Below are positions 26,887 through 37,086 of a DNA stretch of 39,464 nt, piece after piece (the first letter of the stretch is position 1; the number at the start of each line of letters is the position of its first letter). The translations under genes were made by a program, and so were the position numbers. Below the pieces are notes generated by a model. The model did not search any database. It saw only the letters and a program-made list of their open reading frames with translations, and had not been told where the DNA came from. The stretch covers positions 1-39,464 of the forward strand of contig PBAZ01000027.1 of the NCBI GenBank assembly GCA_002717565.1. Direction: 5' to 3'. The stretch is from Chloroflexota bacterium. GTDB lineage: Bacteria > Chloroflexota > Dehalococcoidia > Lucifugimonadales > GCA-2717565.

Positions 26887-28323
26887 ATGGCTGAGACTCG
26901 CAGATGTCAGGTACTAGTCGTGGGCGCTGGCCCTGGTGGATATGTCGCTGGCATCAGAGCCGGTCAACTTGGACTGGATACGGTGGTCGTGGAAGGGGAC
27001 AAAGCAGGAGGGACCTGTCTGATTCGAGGTTGTATACCAAGCAAGGCTATGATTCATGCAGCAGAGCGTTTTGAGGCCTTGCAGCAACATAGCGCAGAGG
27101 GCGGCCATATGGGACTCTCAGTTGATGGCACTCCAGAAGTAGACATGGCCGCACTCGTCTCTTGGAAGGATGGTATCGTAGAACGTTTGAACAAGGGTGT
27201 AGAGGGTCTGCTGAAGGCTGCCGGTACTGATTTAGTCAAGGGTTGGGCTAACTTCACAGGACCCAAGAGTTGTATTGTCGAGACTTCCGATGGGGAGATA
27301 AATATCGAAGCGGAGAACATCATAATCGCGACCGGTTCTAGCCACATTGATTTGCCATTCATGCCGTGCGATGAGGAATTCATCATCTCATCAACGGGAG
27401 CACTAGACTTGGATAGTCTGCCTAAGAGTGTGGCCATAGTAGGAGGCGGATACATCGGTCTTGAATTGGGATGCGCTATGACCAAACTGGGAACAGAAGT
27501 GACTGTTGTCGAGGGACTGGACAGTATACTGGCCATCATGGACAAAGAGATTCGTAGACCGCTTGAATTGTGGCTCAAGAAGCACAAGGTCACCGTTCAC
27601 ACCAATGCTCTAGCCCGAGGTGCCCAAGTAAAGGGCAAGGGGGCGGCTAGGAAAATCGAGTTGACTTTTGAGAAAGATGGTGAAGAGCAGTCAATCAAGG
27701 TCGACAAGATACTAGTTACAGTAGGAAGAAAGCCTAACACGAAAGGATGGGGTTTGGAGAACATGGGTGTTCGGATGGACGCCTCGGGGCGGTTCATCAG
27801 AATCGATCGAAAGTGCCGCACTTCGGTCCCTGGCGTCTACGCAATAGGCGATGTGGCCGGCGAGCCGATGCTCGCTCACAAGGCCAGCGCCGAGGGAGAG
27901 ATGGTGGCAGAGATTATCGCCGGACACGAGCGCGAGTTCGACAAGGTCGCCATCCCTGCAATCGTATTCACTGAGCCTGAAATTATCTCTGTGGGATTAA
28001 CTCCTGACGAAGCCAAGGAGCGTGGCGAGGATGTCATCGTAGGCAAGTTCCCACTTGCTGCTAGCGGGAGAGCACTCAGCATCGAGGCAGAGAAGACAGG
28101 AGGATTCGTTCGAGTCACAGCTAGAGAGTCTGATCACGTGATTCTGGGAGTCCAAGCGGTCGGCACTCACATCGCAGAGTTGCACTCTGAGTTCGTCCTC
28201 GCACTTGAAATGGGAGCACTGCTAGAAGATGTGGCCGGAACGGTTCACGCCCATCCAACCATGTCGGAAGCTTTCCATGAGAGCGTATTGAAGACACTCG
28301 GACATGCGATCCACATCTCCTGA
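26887..28323 (+). CDS. lpdA: Dihydrolipoamide dehydrogenase (E3)
   Basis: VVGAGPGGYVAGIRAGQLG...GGTCLIRGCIPSKAMIHA redox disulfide; AIVGGGYIGLELG; AHAHPTMSEAFHE-type C-terminus (VHAHPTMSEAFHES). Confidence 0.96.
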   Translation: MAETRRCQVLVVGAGPGGYVAGIRAGQLGLDTVVVEGDKAGGTCLIRGCIPSKAMIHAAERFEALQQHSAEGGHMGLSVDGTPEVDMAALVSWKDGIVERLNKGVEGLLKAAGTDLVKGWANFTGPKSCIVETSDGEINIEAENIIIATGSSHIDLPFMPCDEEFIISSTGALDLDSLPKSVAIVGGGYIGLELGCAMTKLGTEVTVVEGLDSILAIMDKEIRRPLELWLKKHKVTVHTNALARGAQVKGKGAARKIELTFEKDGEEQSIKVDKILVTVGRKPNTKGWGLENMGVRMDASGRFIRIDRKCRTSVPGVYAIGDVAGEPMLAHKASAEGEMVAEIIAGHEREFDKVAIPAIVFTEPEIISVGLTPDEAKERGEDVIVGKFPLAASGRALSIEAEKTGGFVRVTARESDHVILGVQAVGTHIAELHSEFVLALEMGALLEDVAGTVHAHPTMSEAFHESVLKTLGHAIHIS

Positions 28324-28332
28324 GGTGAGAAA

Positions 28333-29007
28333 ATGGGAGAAGTCAGAATCCTCAGAGCGGGGATGGTCGAGCATACTGTCATGGCCAAAGAGATGAAGCG
28401 ACTCCAGCAACTGAGAATCAAGGACAAGATTCCTGACACCATCATCATGGTTGAACACCCTGAGGTCGTCACTGTCGGACCTAAAGCGATTCGCGATGGA
28501 GTGGTAGTGGAAGGTTACCCGACGGTGAACACTGACCGAGGAGGAGGAATCACCTGGCACGGGCCTGGTCAGTTAGTTGCTTATCCAATAATCAAGTGGG
28601 AAGTTGAGGAGCAGAGCGTTCGCGCAATCATCGGTAGACTGGAGGACTGGGCAATCGATGCGCTTGCTGAGTGCGGCATCAGCGGATACAAGGATCCGTC
28701 GATGCAAGGAGCATGGGTTGACGGACACAAAATCTGCTCAATCGGACTCTCATTCCTTCACTGGGTCAGTCGACATGGAATGTCGATCAATGTGAGTACA
28801 CCAGGATCACGGGTGGAGGAACTCGAAGGATGTGGCATGATTGCTGGCATTCACACAAGCCTGTCACAACTGGGATACAAGACCGATTTGCAGGAGAGAG
28901 AGATGGGGCTTGAAAGGATGGAAGAAGCACTCATCAAAACCTGTGAGAAGAATCTTGGCAGAATTCCTTTGAAGCCTGTCAAATGGATTCCGGGAGTGCC
29001 GGCATGA
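28333..29007 (+). CDS. lipB: Octanoyltransferase (lipoate-protein ligase B)
   Basis: GGGITWHGPGQLVAYPII, HKICSIGLSFLHWVSRHGMSINV typical LipB motifs; SD GAGGTGAGAAA. Confidence 0.93.
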   Translation: MGEVRILRAGMVEHTVMAKEMKRLQQLRIKDKIPDTIIMVEHPEVVTVGPKAIRDGVVVEGYPTVNTDRGGGITWHGPGQLVAYPIIKWEVEEQSVRAIIGRLEDWAIDALAECGISGYKDPSMQGAWVDGHKICSIGLSFLHWVSRHGMSINVSTPGSRVEELEGCGMIAGIHTSLSQLGYKTDLQEREMGLERMEEALIKTCEKNLGRIPLKPVKWIPGVPA

Positions 29008-30194
29008 GTCTGCCGCGCAGAAGTAATCTCGCCCACCACTGGCCTCTGGACACAGATACTGTATTTCTGAACCATGGCTCATTTGGTGCCACTCCAATAG
29101 CAGTACTAGATGAACAAGCGAGAATCAGGAGTCGCTTGGAGAGAGATCCCGTCAGATTCTTCGAGAGAGAATATTCAGATTTATGGGACCAATCTAGGGC
29201 GGCTGTAGCGGAAATGCTGAACGCCGATGTAGATGGTTTGACATTCGTTAGTAATGCAACTCAAGGAGTGAATACAGTTCTCAGGAGTCTTGAACTTAAT
29301 CCGGGTGACGAGATAATCGTTCCTGACCATTCTTACCAAGCGTGCTGGAACGCAGTGGACTACGTCACCGGGCGGTCTGGCGCCAAGACTGTAGTAGTCG
29401 AGATTCCTTTCAGATTAGATGGGCCTGAGCAGGTCATCGATCTGATTATGGGGGCCGTGACGGATAAGACGGTTCTAGCCATGATTGATACTATCACCAG
29501 TCCAACCGGGACGAGGATGCCGTTTGAGGAGTTGACTCAGCGGCTGCAAGCAAGAGGTGTAGATGTACTGCTGGATGCAGCTCACGGTCCGGGTATTGTC
29601 CCTCTAGACCTTGCTCGACTCGCACCATCCTATTGTACCGGGAACTTTCACAAGTGGGTGTGCTCGCCCAAAGGCTCAGCCTTCCTTCATATTCGTGAAG
29701 ATCGAAAACACTTGGTAAAACCCCTAAACATCAGCCATGGCTTCTCATTCGAGGGAACTGCTCAGGAGAAGTTTGATTTTGAGTTCGCTTGGCCTGGCAC
29801 ACAGGACCCAACTCCTTGGTTGAGTATTCCGCAAGCGATGAGTTTCATGGAAGGGTTGGTTGAAGGAGAATGGTCCGAGATAATGAGAAGAAATCACAAT
29901 TTGGCAATCCAAGGTAGGGACATCATCTGTGAAGCCCTAGGGACTACGCCGCCAGTTCCTGATTCTATGATTTGCTCAATGGCTTCGGTTGAAGTCCCTA
30001 CAGAAGAGGAGGTCGGTCCGATGAGCCTTGAAGGCGACCCATTTCACAACCAACTACTGGATAATTATTCGATTCAGGTTCCGGTGATGCCATGGCGTCA
30101 TCATGGCACGAAATACATTCGAATTTCTGCTCAACTATACAACCACATCGATGAGTACAGATATCTCGCCGACGCGCTCAGAGATTGCCTATAG
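29004..30194 (+). CDS. Class V aminotransferase (isopenicillin-N epimerase-like PLP enzyme)
   Basis: FLNHGSFGATP, LDAAHGPGIVPLDLARLAPSYCTGNFHKWVCSPKGSAFLHI (PLP Lys); ATG overlaps lipB stop (ATGA). Confidence 0.88.
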   Translation: MSLPRRSNLAHHWPLDTDTVFLNHGSFGATPIAVLDEQARIRSRLERDPVRFFEREYSDLWDQSRAAVAEMLNADVDGLTFVSNATQGVNTVLRSLELNPGDEIIVPDHSYQACWNAVDYVTGRSGAKTVVVEIPFRLDGPEQVIDLIMGAVTDKTVLAMIDTITSPTGTRMPFEELTQRLQARGVDVLLDAAHGPGIVPLDLARLAPSYCTGNFHKWVCSPKGSAFLHIREDRKHLVKPLNISHGFSFEGTAQEKFDFEFAWPGTQDPTPWLSIPQAMSFMEGLVEGEWSEIMRRNHNLAIQGRDIICEALGTTPPVPDSMICSMASVEVPTEEEVGPMSLEGDPFHNQLLDNYSIQVPVMPWRHHGTKYIRISAQLYNHIDEYRYLADALRDCL

Positions 30195-30235
30195 CCTATG
30201 CAACAATTCAAGGGCAGTAGGTGGGACGGAATAGC

Positions 30236-30805
30236 ATGCCTGAGGCGGTTGTGGCGATCACTGGAGCTTCTGGGGCACAGTATGGGGTGCGCCTTCTAGA
30301 TGCACTACTAGAGGCAGGATGGAAGGTCAGTCTGATAGTAACCAATGCTGGTGCAATCAACCTCGAACTGGAGTGCGGAATCACTCCCGAAGAACTGGCT
30401 GGAAGAGATGGATTAAGTCTGGAAGACAATCGAAATCTGGCTGCTAGATCAGCATCTGGATCTGCCCGATACGAAGCTTGTGTTGTATGTCCTGCTAGCG
30501 GCACTACAATCGGGAAGATTGCCGCAGGAATTTCTGACAACCTGGCTACTCGTAGTGCTATTGTTGCACTTAAGGAGAGAAGAAAGTTGATTCTAGTGCC
30601 GCGAGAGACTCCAGTAGCCACCCCACATCTGGAAGCGATGGCAAAGATGTCTTCTTGGGGAGTAGTAATTCTCCCAGCAAGTCCTGGTTTCTATCATGCT
30701 CCCGATAGTATTGATGATTTGGTCGACTTCGTAGTCGCTAGAATTCTTGACCAGATGGGAGTAGAGCATTCAATTGGCAAGCGTTGGACTGGTGAAGAAG
30801 TCTAG
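30236..30805 (+). CDS. ubiX: UbiX-family flavin prenyltransferase
   Basis: VVAITGASGAQYGVRLLDAL, VVCPASGTTIGKIAAGISDNLATRSAIVALKERRKLILVPRETP, LPASPGFYHAPDSIDDLVDFVVARILDQMGV. Confidence 0.92.
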   Translation: MPEAVVAITGASGAQYGVRLLDALLEAGWKVSLIVTNAGAINLELECGITPEELAGRDGLSLEDNRNLAARSASGSARYEACVVCPASGTTIGKIAAGISDNLATRSAIVALKERRKLILVPRETPVATPHLEAMAKMSSWGVVILPASPGFYHAPDSIDDLVDFVVARILDQMGVEHSIGKRWTGEEV

Positions 30806-30871
30806 AAAGAATGGACGTTGCTTGTTCAAGTTCGGCGTGAGTTCAATAGACGGGTTTAGTCGGGGCAGTCC

Positions 30872-32494
30872 GTGGAATCGGGAGCAGAAGAGGTTGTGGT
30901 CGAGGCGGAAATGGCCTCTTCAGGGCCGAGAGAGCGTGCATTGACTCTCGTGACTCAAATCAGAGAGTTGCCAGTGCAGGTTATCGCTGTTGTAGCTCTG
31001 ATTCTGATTGGTGGATCAGGTGGTGCAATCCTATACGGAGACCGAATAGTAGAATGGATCAGAGGTAAGCCAGACTACCAATTGATTGATTTTGATGCCG
31101 AACAGGCACGGATGTACGCACAGGCACTGGTCGATCTTGGACATCCGGAATGGGAGGGGAGGCTCTCTGGTACGATTGAGGAGAAGAATACGGCTGATTC
31201 AATTAAACTAAACTTCACTTCGATGGGGATTCCTTCGACTCTAGAAGAATTCGATGTCCCTATGTTCGTCATAGGGAATGAACCAGAATTATCCATCTGT
31301 ACTCCTGGCGATATTGGAGAAATCTTCGGCGGCCCTGCCCCCTGCACGTCTGCAGACTTCAATCGTCAGATTGTCGAATTTACTCACCGAGAAGACTTCG
31401 TTTTGCAGGGCTATAGCGGCTCCTCGTTCGTACGTTATGTTGACAACATGCCGGTCATCGATCTTGGAACTGGTAATGATTCGGTAGACTGGGGGTCTGC
31501 CTCCAACGTGGTTGGTCTGGTTTGGCTACAGCCTGAGACTGAGAGTAACACAGTGCTATTTGAGCGCGCTGCGGAAAATGATCTAGAGGGTTTGATTCTG
31601 ATTAATGACCGCCAGAATTGTGATGAGTTAATTCCTGACGACTGTGTTCCATACTTCAAGTCAGTAGGAATCTCGTCGATAGATCCAATTCCTGACGGAC
31701 TAGGATTCATCATGGTATCAAAGAATGTTGGTCAGACCATTGTTGACGAGGTGATTAATGGTGAAGCGCGACTGCAATTCATTACTGATGTGAATAACGG
31801 AGGAACTGCTACCATTCGCGTGCCTTGTGGGATTATCGAAGGCAAGACGGAGTCTATCGTCATCTTTGGGGCTCACCACGACACCGTGTACAATGGGCCC
31901 GGCGCAGTGGATGATACTTCGGGAGTTGCAACCTTACAGGAGATAGCAAGACAATTCGGGATTCTTGAATCAATAATGGGGATACCGGACCTGACCTTGT
32001 ATTTCTGCACCTGGGGAGGGGAAGAAGAAGGTCTCTGGGGTTCAAGAGAATGGGTTGACAAGCACAGAAATATGTTGGAAGAAAACCTCAGACTCTACAT
32101 AAATCTCGATATGAATCATGTTGATGCAGAGAGGAATTCGGGCCTTACGATGTTTGGCAACAATCAAGCTGACGTGGATCACATCTCAGGAGTAGTAAAT
32201 GCATTCTCAAAGGCATATCCGGAACTTTCAGAAAAGTATCCAATCGATATCAGGAGGTTGTCATCTACTGATATGCCATACAACTCTGACCATGCTCCGT
32301 TTGTCTACGAAATCGACGAGGAAGATGGTGAGGACAAGGAGTATGGTAGAGCTATTGTCTGCTACGGTTCGGGTTCTGCCGAGTACCATACTTATCTCGA
32401 TACCATGGATCGATTCAACGAGGAGAGCCTGATAGTATCAGGAGTGATTTTCGGCTCGATAGCCAGATACCTCGCCTATGGCGAAGCGCAGTGA
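30872..32494 (+). CDS. Membrane-anchored M28-family Zn aminopeptidase with PA-like insertion
   Basis: N-terminal [88 protein letters not shown]. Confidence 0.88.
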   Translation: MESGAEEVVVEAEMASSGPRERALTLVTQIRELPVQVIAVVALILIGGSGGAILYGDRIVEWIRGKPDYQLIDFDAEQARMYAQALVDLGHPEWEGRLSGTIEEKNTADSIKLNFTSMGIPSTLEEFDVPMFVIGNEPELSICTPGDIGEIFGGPAPCTSADFNRQIVEFTHREDFVLQGYSGSSFVRYVDNMPVIDLGTGNDSVDWGSASNVVGLVWLQPETESNTVLFERAAENDLEGLILINDRQNCDELIPDDCVPYFKSVGISSIDPIPDGLGFIMVSKNVGQTIVDEVINGEARLQFITDVNNGGTATIRVPCGIIEGKTESIVIFGAHHDTVYNGPGAVDDTSGVATLQEIARQFGILESIMGIPDLTLYFCTWGGEEEGLWGSREWVDKHRNMLEENLRLYINLDMNHVDAERNSGLTMFGNNQADVDHISGVVNAFSKAYPELSEKYPIDIRRLSSTDMPYNSDHAPFVYEIDEEDGEDKEYGRAIVCYGSGSAEYHTYLDTMDRFNEESLIVSGVIFGSIARYLAYGEAQ

Positions 32495-32940
32495 GCCATC
32501 ACGGCCTCATAGTCTGGCTCCATTCCTGGATTGTCTGCTACCCAGACATAGCCAATTGTACCATCTGACTCAACCACAAAGACAGAGCGTTGGGCGACGG
32601 TATACCCTGGAATTACGAAATCCCCCAGTGCAACACCGTAGGCATCAATTGCTTCTCTGTGTACATCCGATAGCAGAGGAAAGGAGATTTCATTGGCCTC
32701 AGCGAAAGCGGCGTTTGAGAAAGGGGCATCAACCGAGATTCCAAGGACTCTGACTCCACTCGAATCTAGCCCAGCCATTCCCTCAGAGAATGTACACATC
32801 TCGTTGGTACAAACTCCGGTGAAAGCAGCAGGATAGAATGCCAGAATCACCCTGCCACCCCTCATCTCGCTAAGAGTCACAGAAGACTTGTCTTGGGCGG
32901 TTAGTGTGAAGTCGGGAGCCATGTCACCTACTGAAGGCAT
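32476..32940 (-). CDS. Peroxiredoxin (BCP/PrxQ type)
   Basis: [46 protein letters not shown]; two Cys spaced as in BCP/PrxQ. Confidence 0.92.
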   Translation of the reverse strand: MPSVGDMAPDFTLTAQDKSSVTLSEMRGGRVILAFYPAAFTGVCTNEMCTFSEGMAGLDSSGVRVLGISVDAPFSNAAFAEANEISFPLLSDVHREAIDAYGVALGDFVIPGYTVAQRSVFVVESDGTIGYVWVADNPGMEPDYEAVMAHCASP

Positions 32941-32964
32941 GGTATCTCCAAGGGGTCTGGCTGA

Positions 32965-34701
32965 TTACATTTGCTCGGGACTATCAATCCCGAGGAGGCC
33001 AAGTCCAGTGGATAAAGTCCTGGCTGTCAGGTCGCAAAGCGCCAAACGACTGAGCCTGACTAAATCGTCTTCAGAAGATAAAACTGGGCAGTTCTCGTAG
33101 AATGAAGCAAATGCGGATGCGACTGAATGCAAGTATGTACATAGACGGTGAGGAGAGTAGGTATGAAGGGATTCATCCACCATTGCAGAGAAGTTGACTA
33201 GTCTTCTCGCAAGCAAAATCTCCTCTGGATGCAACAGTGTGATAGCAGTACCATCTGGGAGTGGTCGAGCGATTAGAGAGCGTCGAAATATGCTGCAGAT
33301 TCTAGCGTGAGCATACTGCAGATAGGGAGATGTGTTTCCATCGAAGGACAGCATCCTATCCCAATCGAAGACATAGTCCTTAGTCCTCTCAGTAGAAAGG
33401 TCAGCATACTTCACAGCTCCAATTCCAATCGCCTTGGCGATCTCCCTCCTCTGCTTGGGATCAATCGAAGGATTCCTGTCGGCAATTGCTTGTTCGGCCC
33501 TTACGACTGATTCATTAAGTAAATCGACCAGTTTGATCGCCTCGCCCTCTCGGCTCTTCAGAATCTTTCCATCTGAATCTAAAACAGAGCCGAAATTGAT
33601 GTGAGTAGCATTGTGTGAATTATCCATCAATCCGGCCTTTGAGGCGACCTCGAATACCATCTTGAAATGTTGAGTTTGAGGAGCCCCTACGACATAAAGT
33701 AGGTCATTGCAGCCAATCCTCTCAACTCTGTCAATAATGCATGCTAGGTCGGTAGTAGCATAGTTGTAGCCCCCGTCTGCCTTCTGGATGATAAGTGGCA
33801 TCGGTTCACCCTCGCGATTCACCCATCCTCCCGGATACACGACTTTGGCGCCATCGCTATCCTCCAGTATTCCGAGATTTTCGAGTCTAGTTACTACGTC
33901 AGGAAGTAAGTGGTGATAGTTCGACTCGCCCATGATGTCTTCATTTGTCAGTAGTACCCCAAGCATACCGTAAACCTCGTTGAAGTAGCGCATGGACTCA
34001 TCCACGAGGACTCGCCAGAGTCTGAGTGTCTCCTCATCTCCACTCTGGAGCATTACAACACGATTGCGAGATCTTTCAACGAATATCTCATCCGAGTTGA
34101 ATTTTGCTCGGGCCTGTTTGTAAAAACCATCCAAGTCACCCACCCCAAGCTCATCGGCTGCATTACCCTCTCCAAGATCCAATAGATGCTCGATTAGCAT
34201 ACCAAAGGGGGTGCCCCAGTCACCGACATGGTTCTCGCGATGAACCGTGTGACCCTTGTGCATTAGCATGCGCACAATCGCGTCGCCGATGACTGTGGAC
34301 CTAAGGTGGCCGACGTGCATCTCCTTGGCTACATTGGGTGATGAGTAATCTACCGCAGCGACTCTGGTTTCCTCTATTGAAACTCCTAGTCTATCATCAG
34401 GAAGTATTTCACACAGCCTTGCAGCGAGCCATTTCGGCTCTGCTTTGATATTGACGAATCCACTGACAGCGGACACCTCTGCGATTCCTGAAAGAACTGG
34501 AGCGAGGCTGGATGAAATCGACTCGGCTATGTCTACAGGTGAGCGTTTGAGCAAGGGAGCAAGGCTGTGACAAGGTACGGCTAGGTCTCCAAGCTCCTCT
34601 ACTGTTGCAGGTCCTAGGAGATTTTCCAAGTCTCCGGAAGCACCTGCGGCAGAAAGTGCGGCAGTCGCCTTCTCCTTGACGGCTTGCTCAAGAATCCTCA
34701 T
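32965..34701 (-). CDS. argS: Arginyl-tRNA synthetase
   Basis: VDYSSPNVAKEMHVGHLRSTVIGDAIVRMLMHKGHTVHRENHVGDWGTPFGMLIEHL; C-terminal DALR-like anticodon-binding region; start MRILEQAV. Confidence 0.95.
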   Translation of the reverse strand: MRILEQAVKEKATAALSAAGASGDLENLLGPATVEELGDLAVPCHSLAPLLKRSPVDIAESISSSLAPVLSGIAEVSAVSGFVNIKAEPKWLAARLCEILPDDRLGVSIEETRVAAVDYSSPNVAKEMHVGHLRSTVIGDAIVRMLMHKGHTVHRENHVGDWGTPFGMLIEHLLDLGEGNAADELGVGDLDGFYKQARAKFNSDEIFVERSRNRVVMLQSGDEETLRLWRVLVDESMRYFNEVYGMLGVLLTNEDIMGESNYHHLLPDVVTRLENLGILEDSDGAKVVYPGGWVNREGEPMPLIIQKADGGYNYATTDLACIIDRVERIGCNDLLYVVGAPQTQHFKMVFEVASKAGLMDNSHNATHINFGSVLDSDGKILKSREGEAIKLVDLLNESVVRAEQAIADRNPSIDPKQRREIAKAIGIGAVKYADLSTERTKDYVFDWDRMLSFDGNTSPYLQYAHARICSIFRRSLIARPLPDGTAITLLHPEEILLARRLVNFSAMVDESLHTYSPHRLCTYLHSVASAFASFYENCPVLSSEDDLVRLSRLALCDLTARTLSTGLGLLGIDSPEQM

Positions 34702-34705
34702 CTGA

Positions 34706-35953
34706 TTAACTCCATGCATACCTCAGGATGGCGGCGATTCCGCCAAATGAGTCGTTGAGTGTAACTCCTTCCTCAGTATCCATCGAGACGAGGCTGACCT
34801 TGGCTGAAATGTGTCCGGCCAGCATGCTCAACTCATCCACCAAATCCATCGATCTGTCAGAATCCTCGATGATGTTCTCAGAATCGCAAGATGGGCAATT
34901 AGGAATATCAGACCTAGTGCTCTGAGTGGATTCCCATTCATGTTTGCATTGCTTGCAGGTCCATCCAACTCTTCGCTGTCTGAGGGCTTCTGAAAGTAGT
35001 AATGTGTGGACTGCGCCTTGGTCGAGGGCAGATCTTACCATAGATTCGCCGTAAGTTGCCTTGGGGTGATTCTGCATGACTTCACGTAAGAAATGATCAA
35101 CTAGGTTCCTTTCTGCATCTAGTTCGATCTGGTCCATCAAGCCACCTGCTCGCTGAATCAACTCGCGCAGGCCACTTTCGTTGGAGTAGCCAACATCAAA
35201 CAGAGGTTCTCTGACGAGTTTCTTAATTTCGTGATGGAAGTAATCCTTCTTGACTACGAAATCCTTAGTTGCCCCCGGGCCACCAACGATGATTCCCTGT
35301 AGGTTCTCTATCTGGGGCAACCAGTAGTTGCAAGCCCTCTCGGCTGACTTCTGGAAAAAGTTGTGAGCGGCTTCTTCTATGAGTCGCTCGAAACGTTGGG
35401 CCGACTGGCCGCCTCTGCCGTGTTTAGAGGGGACCTGTGAGGTGATGTGTTCTTGACAGTGTAGCCTTTTGCCAGATGCTATTCCGTAAGCAGATTCAGA
35501 GCGATCGATAACGAACAACCCGTATGCTGTTCTATCGATTAGCATCTCTTCCAACTGGCTGACCTCAAAAGTCGAGTCGCAGCGGTATCTGAAGGAAGGG
35601 AACGCTTCAGGAGGGTCGTCAATCACGGTGGTGATGAGTCTGGTCTTGTTATTTCCAACGATGACATGCCCAACGAAGACTGCTATGCCGCGCTCTCCGG
35701 GGGTCTTGTAGCGGTTCAGTGAGGCTAGGGCTGACTCAATGGCATCGCCAACGTGCTTCCTTGTAGATTTCGACTTGATATTGGCGGCTTGTCCGGCCTC
35801 TTGCGACAGGTGCTGCCTAATATCATGAATCATCCTGTCAGGAGGAACGATTACTGTCACCAGCTCGGTTCCCATCCCTCGCATCAAAGATAGTTCCTCC
35901 AGCGCCTTCTTCAGACGGAGCCTGCGCTGCTGCTGCTCTAGGTCTTCAGACAT
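34706..35953 (-). CDS. prf1: Archaeal peptide chain release factor 1 (aRF1)
   Basis: AANIKSKSTRKHV (NIKS), SKHGRGGQSAQRFERLI (GGQ), C-terminal CKQCKHEW...CPSCDS Zn finger. Confidence 0.95.
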   Translation of the reverse strand: MSEDLEQQQRRLRLKKALEELSLMRGMGTELVTVIVPPDRMIHDIRQHLSQEAGQAANIKSKSTRKHVGDAIESALASLNRYKTPGERGIAVFVGHVIVGNNKTRLITTVIDDPPEAFPSFRYRCDSTFEVSQLEEMLIDRTAYGLFVIDRSESAYGIASGKRLHCQEHITSQVPSKHGRGGQSAQRFERLIEEAAHNFFQKSAERACNYWLPQIENLQGIIVGGPGATKDFVVKKDYFHHEIKKLVREPLFDVGYSNESGLRELIQRAGGLMDQIELDAERNLVDHFLREVMQNHPKATYGESMVRSALDQGAVHTLLLSEALRQRRVGWTCKQCKHEWESTQSTRSDIPNCPSCDSENIIEDSDRSMDLVDELSMLAGHISAKVSLVSMDTEEGVTLNDSFGGIAAILRYAWS

Positions 35954-36049
35954 GCTATGCCTCTGTCAGAGGCCTGAGGGGCGGCATTTCAACCCTTCAC
36001 CGCGCCCGAGGCGCAGGCATTGAAAGGGTGCACGTACGCGCAGCCATCA

Positions 36050-36748
36050 ATGGCGAAGGTTGTAGCCGCCCTAGGAGGCAGTCTGCTGAGACCCGAGGTC
36101 GAAGAGAGACATGCTTGGCTGGAGAGTCTTACTGAGGTCGTTAGGGACCGTGTTGCGATGGAAGACAAGTTAGGCATAGTTGTGGGAGGAGGATCGGCTG
36201 CTCGTGAGGGTATAGAGTTAGCAAGACCAATTGTTGACTCAGAAGATCGTCTTGACAGGATTGGCATCGCTGCCACTAGGCTGAATGCTACTATTGTGCG
36301 TGAGAGTCTTGCTGATGCCGGCATTCCGGTCTCCGGAAGTATCCCTCTAAGCGTAAACGAAGCGGTTTCTCTGCTTGAAGAAAGACAGGTAGTAGTCATG
36401 GGAGGGACTAGGCCGGGCCACACTACCGATGCTGTCGCAATCAGACTGGCTGTGGCGTCCGGTGCTGAGCGCTGTATCATAGCAACCAATGTCGCCAAGG
36501 TACACGACTCCGATCCGCGAACTAATCCTAATGCGCGTGCCTTTGACACACTTACTCATGCCCAACTACAGGAAATAGTTGGCCCAGCGGAGCATTCCAA
36601 GGCTGGGCCATCACAAGTGGTTGACCCAATTGGTGCTGATGCGGCTGCAGATGCCAGGATGAAGTTGTGTATACTCGACGGCAGGAGCATCAGTGCCCTG
36701 AGGTCGGCAATGGAGGGCGAGGATTTCGGAGGAACCTTGGTAGAATGA
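36050..36748 (+). CDS. pyrH: UMP kinase (archaeal type)
   Basis: KVVAALGGSLLRPE, GIVVGGGSAAREGIELA, VVMGGTRPGHTTDAVAIRLAVASGAERCIIATNVAKVHDSDPRTNPNARAFDTLT. Confidence 0.93.
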   Translation: MAKVVAALGGSLLRPEVEERHAWLESLTEVVRDRVAMEDKLGIVVGGGSAAREGIELARPIVDSEDRLDRIGIAATRLNATIVRESLADAGIPVSGSIPLSVNEAVSLLEERQVVVMGGTRPGHTTDAVAIRLAVASGAERCIIATNVAKVHDSDPRTNPNARAFDTLTHAQLQEIVGPAEHSKAGPSQVVDPIGADAAADARMKLCILDGRSISALRSAMEGEDFGGTLVE

Positions 36749-37053
36749 GTCAGCGCGACAGGATAATGCGGGATGCTCAGAGAACCGCGGTAGAAGCTCG
36801 AGAGGCTGCCAAGCGAGGGCGAGATGCTCAGAAAAGAGAGCGTGCAAAGCGGAGTTTCTCGACTCCTGACCATCGACACTGCTCTGTGTGCTGGGCACCA
36901 ATTCCCCTAGATGAGGATCCCCCGGTCTGCTCTGATTCCGAATGTGGCGAAACACGACGCAAGCGCGAATCTTCAAGGAAAAGGCTGACAGTGATGCTGT
37001 ATCTTTTCCCGGCGATAGCAATCCTGCTAGTATTCCTGCAAGTGATAACATAG
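36745..37053 (+). CDS. Small Zn-finger/TM protein (DUF2116-like)
   Basis: MSQRDRIMRDAQRTAVEAREAAKRGRDAQKRERAKRSFSTPDHRHCSVCWAPIPLDEDPPVCSDSECGETRRKRESSRKRLTVMLYLFPAIAILLVFLQVIT; ATGA overlap with pyrH stop. Confidence 0.8.
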   Translation: MSQRDRIMRDAQRTAVEAREAAKRGRDAQKRERAKRSFSTPDHRHCSVCWAPIPLDEDPPVCSDSECGETRRKRESSRKRLTVMLYLFPAIAILLVFLQVIT

Positions 37054-37086
37054 TAGCGTCAGATTGAACTGTGAGCGAGATAAGGA

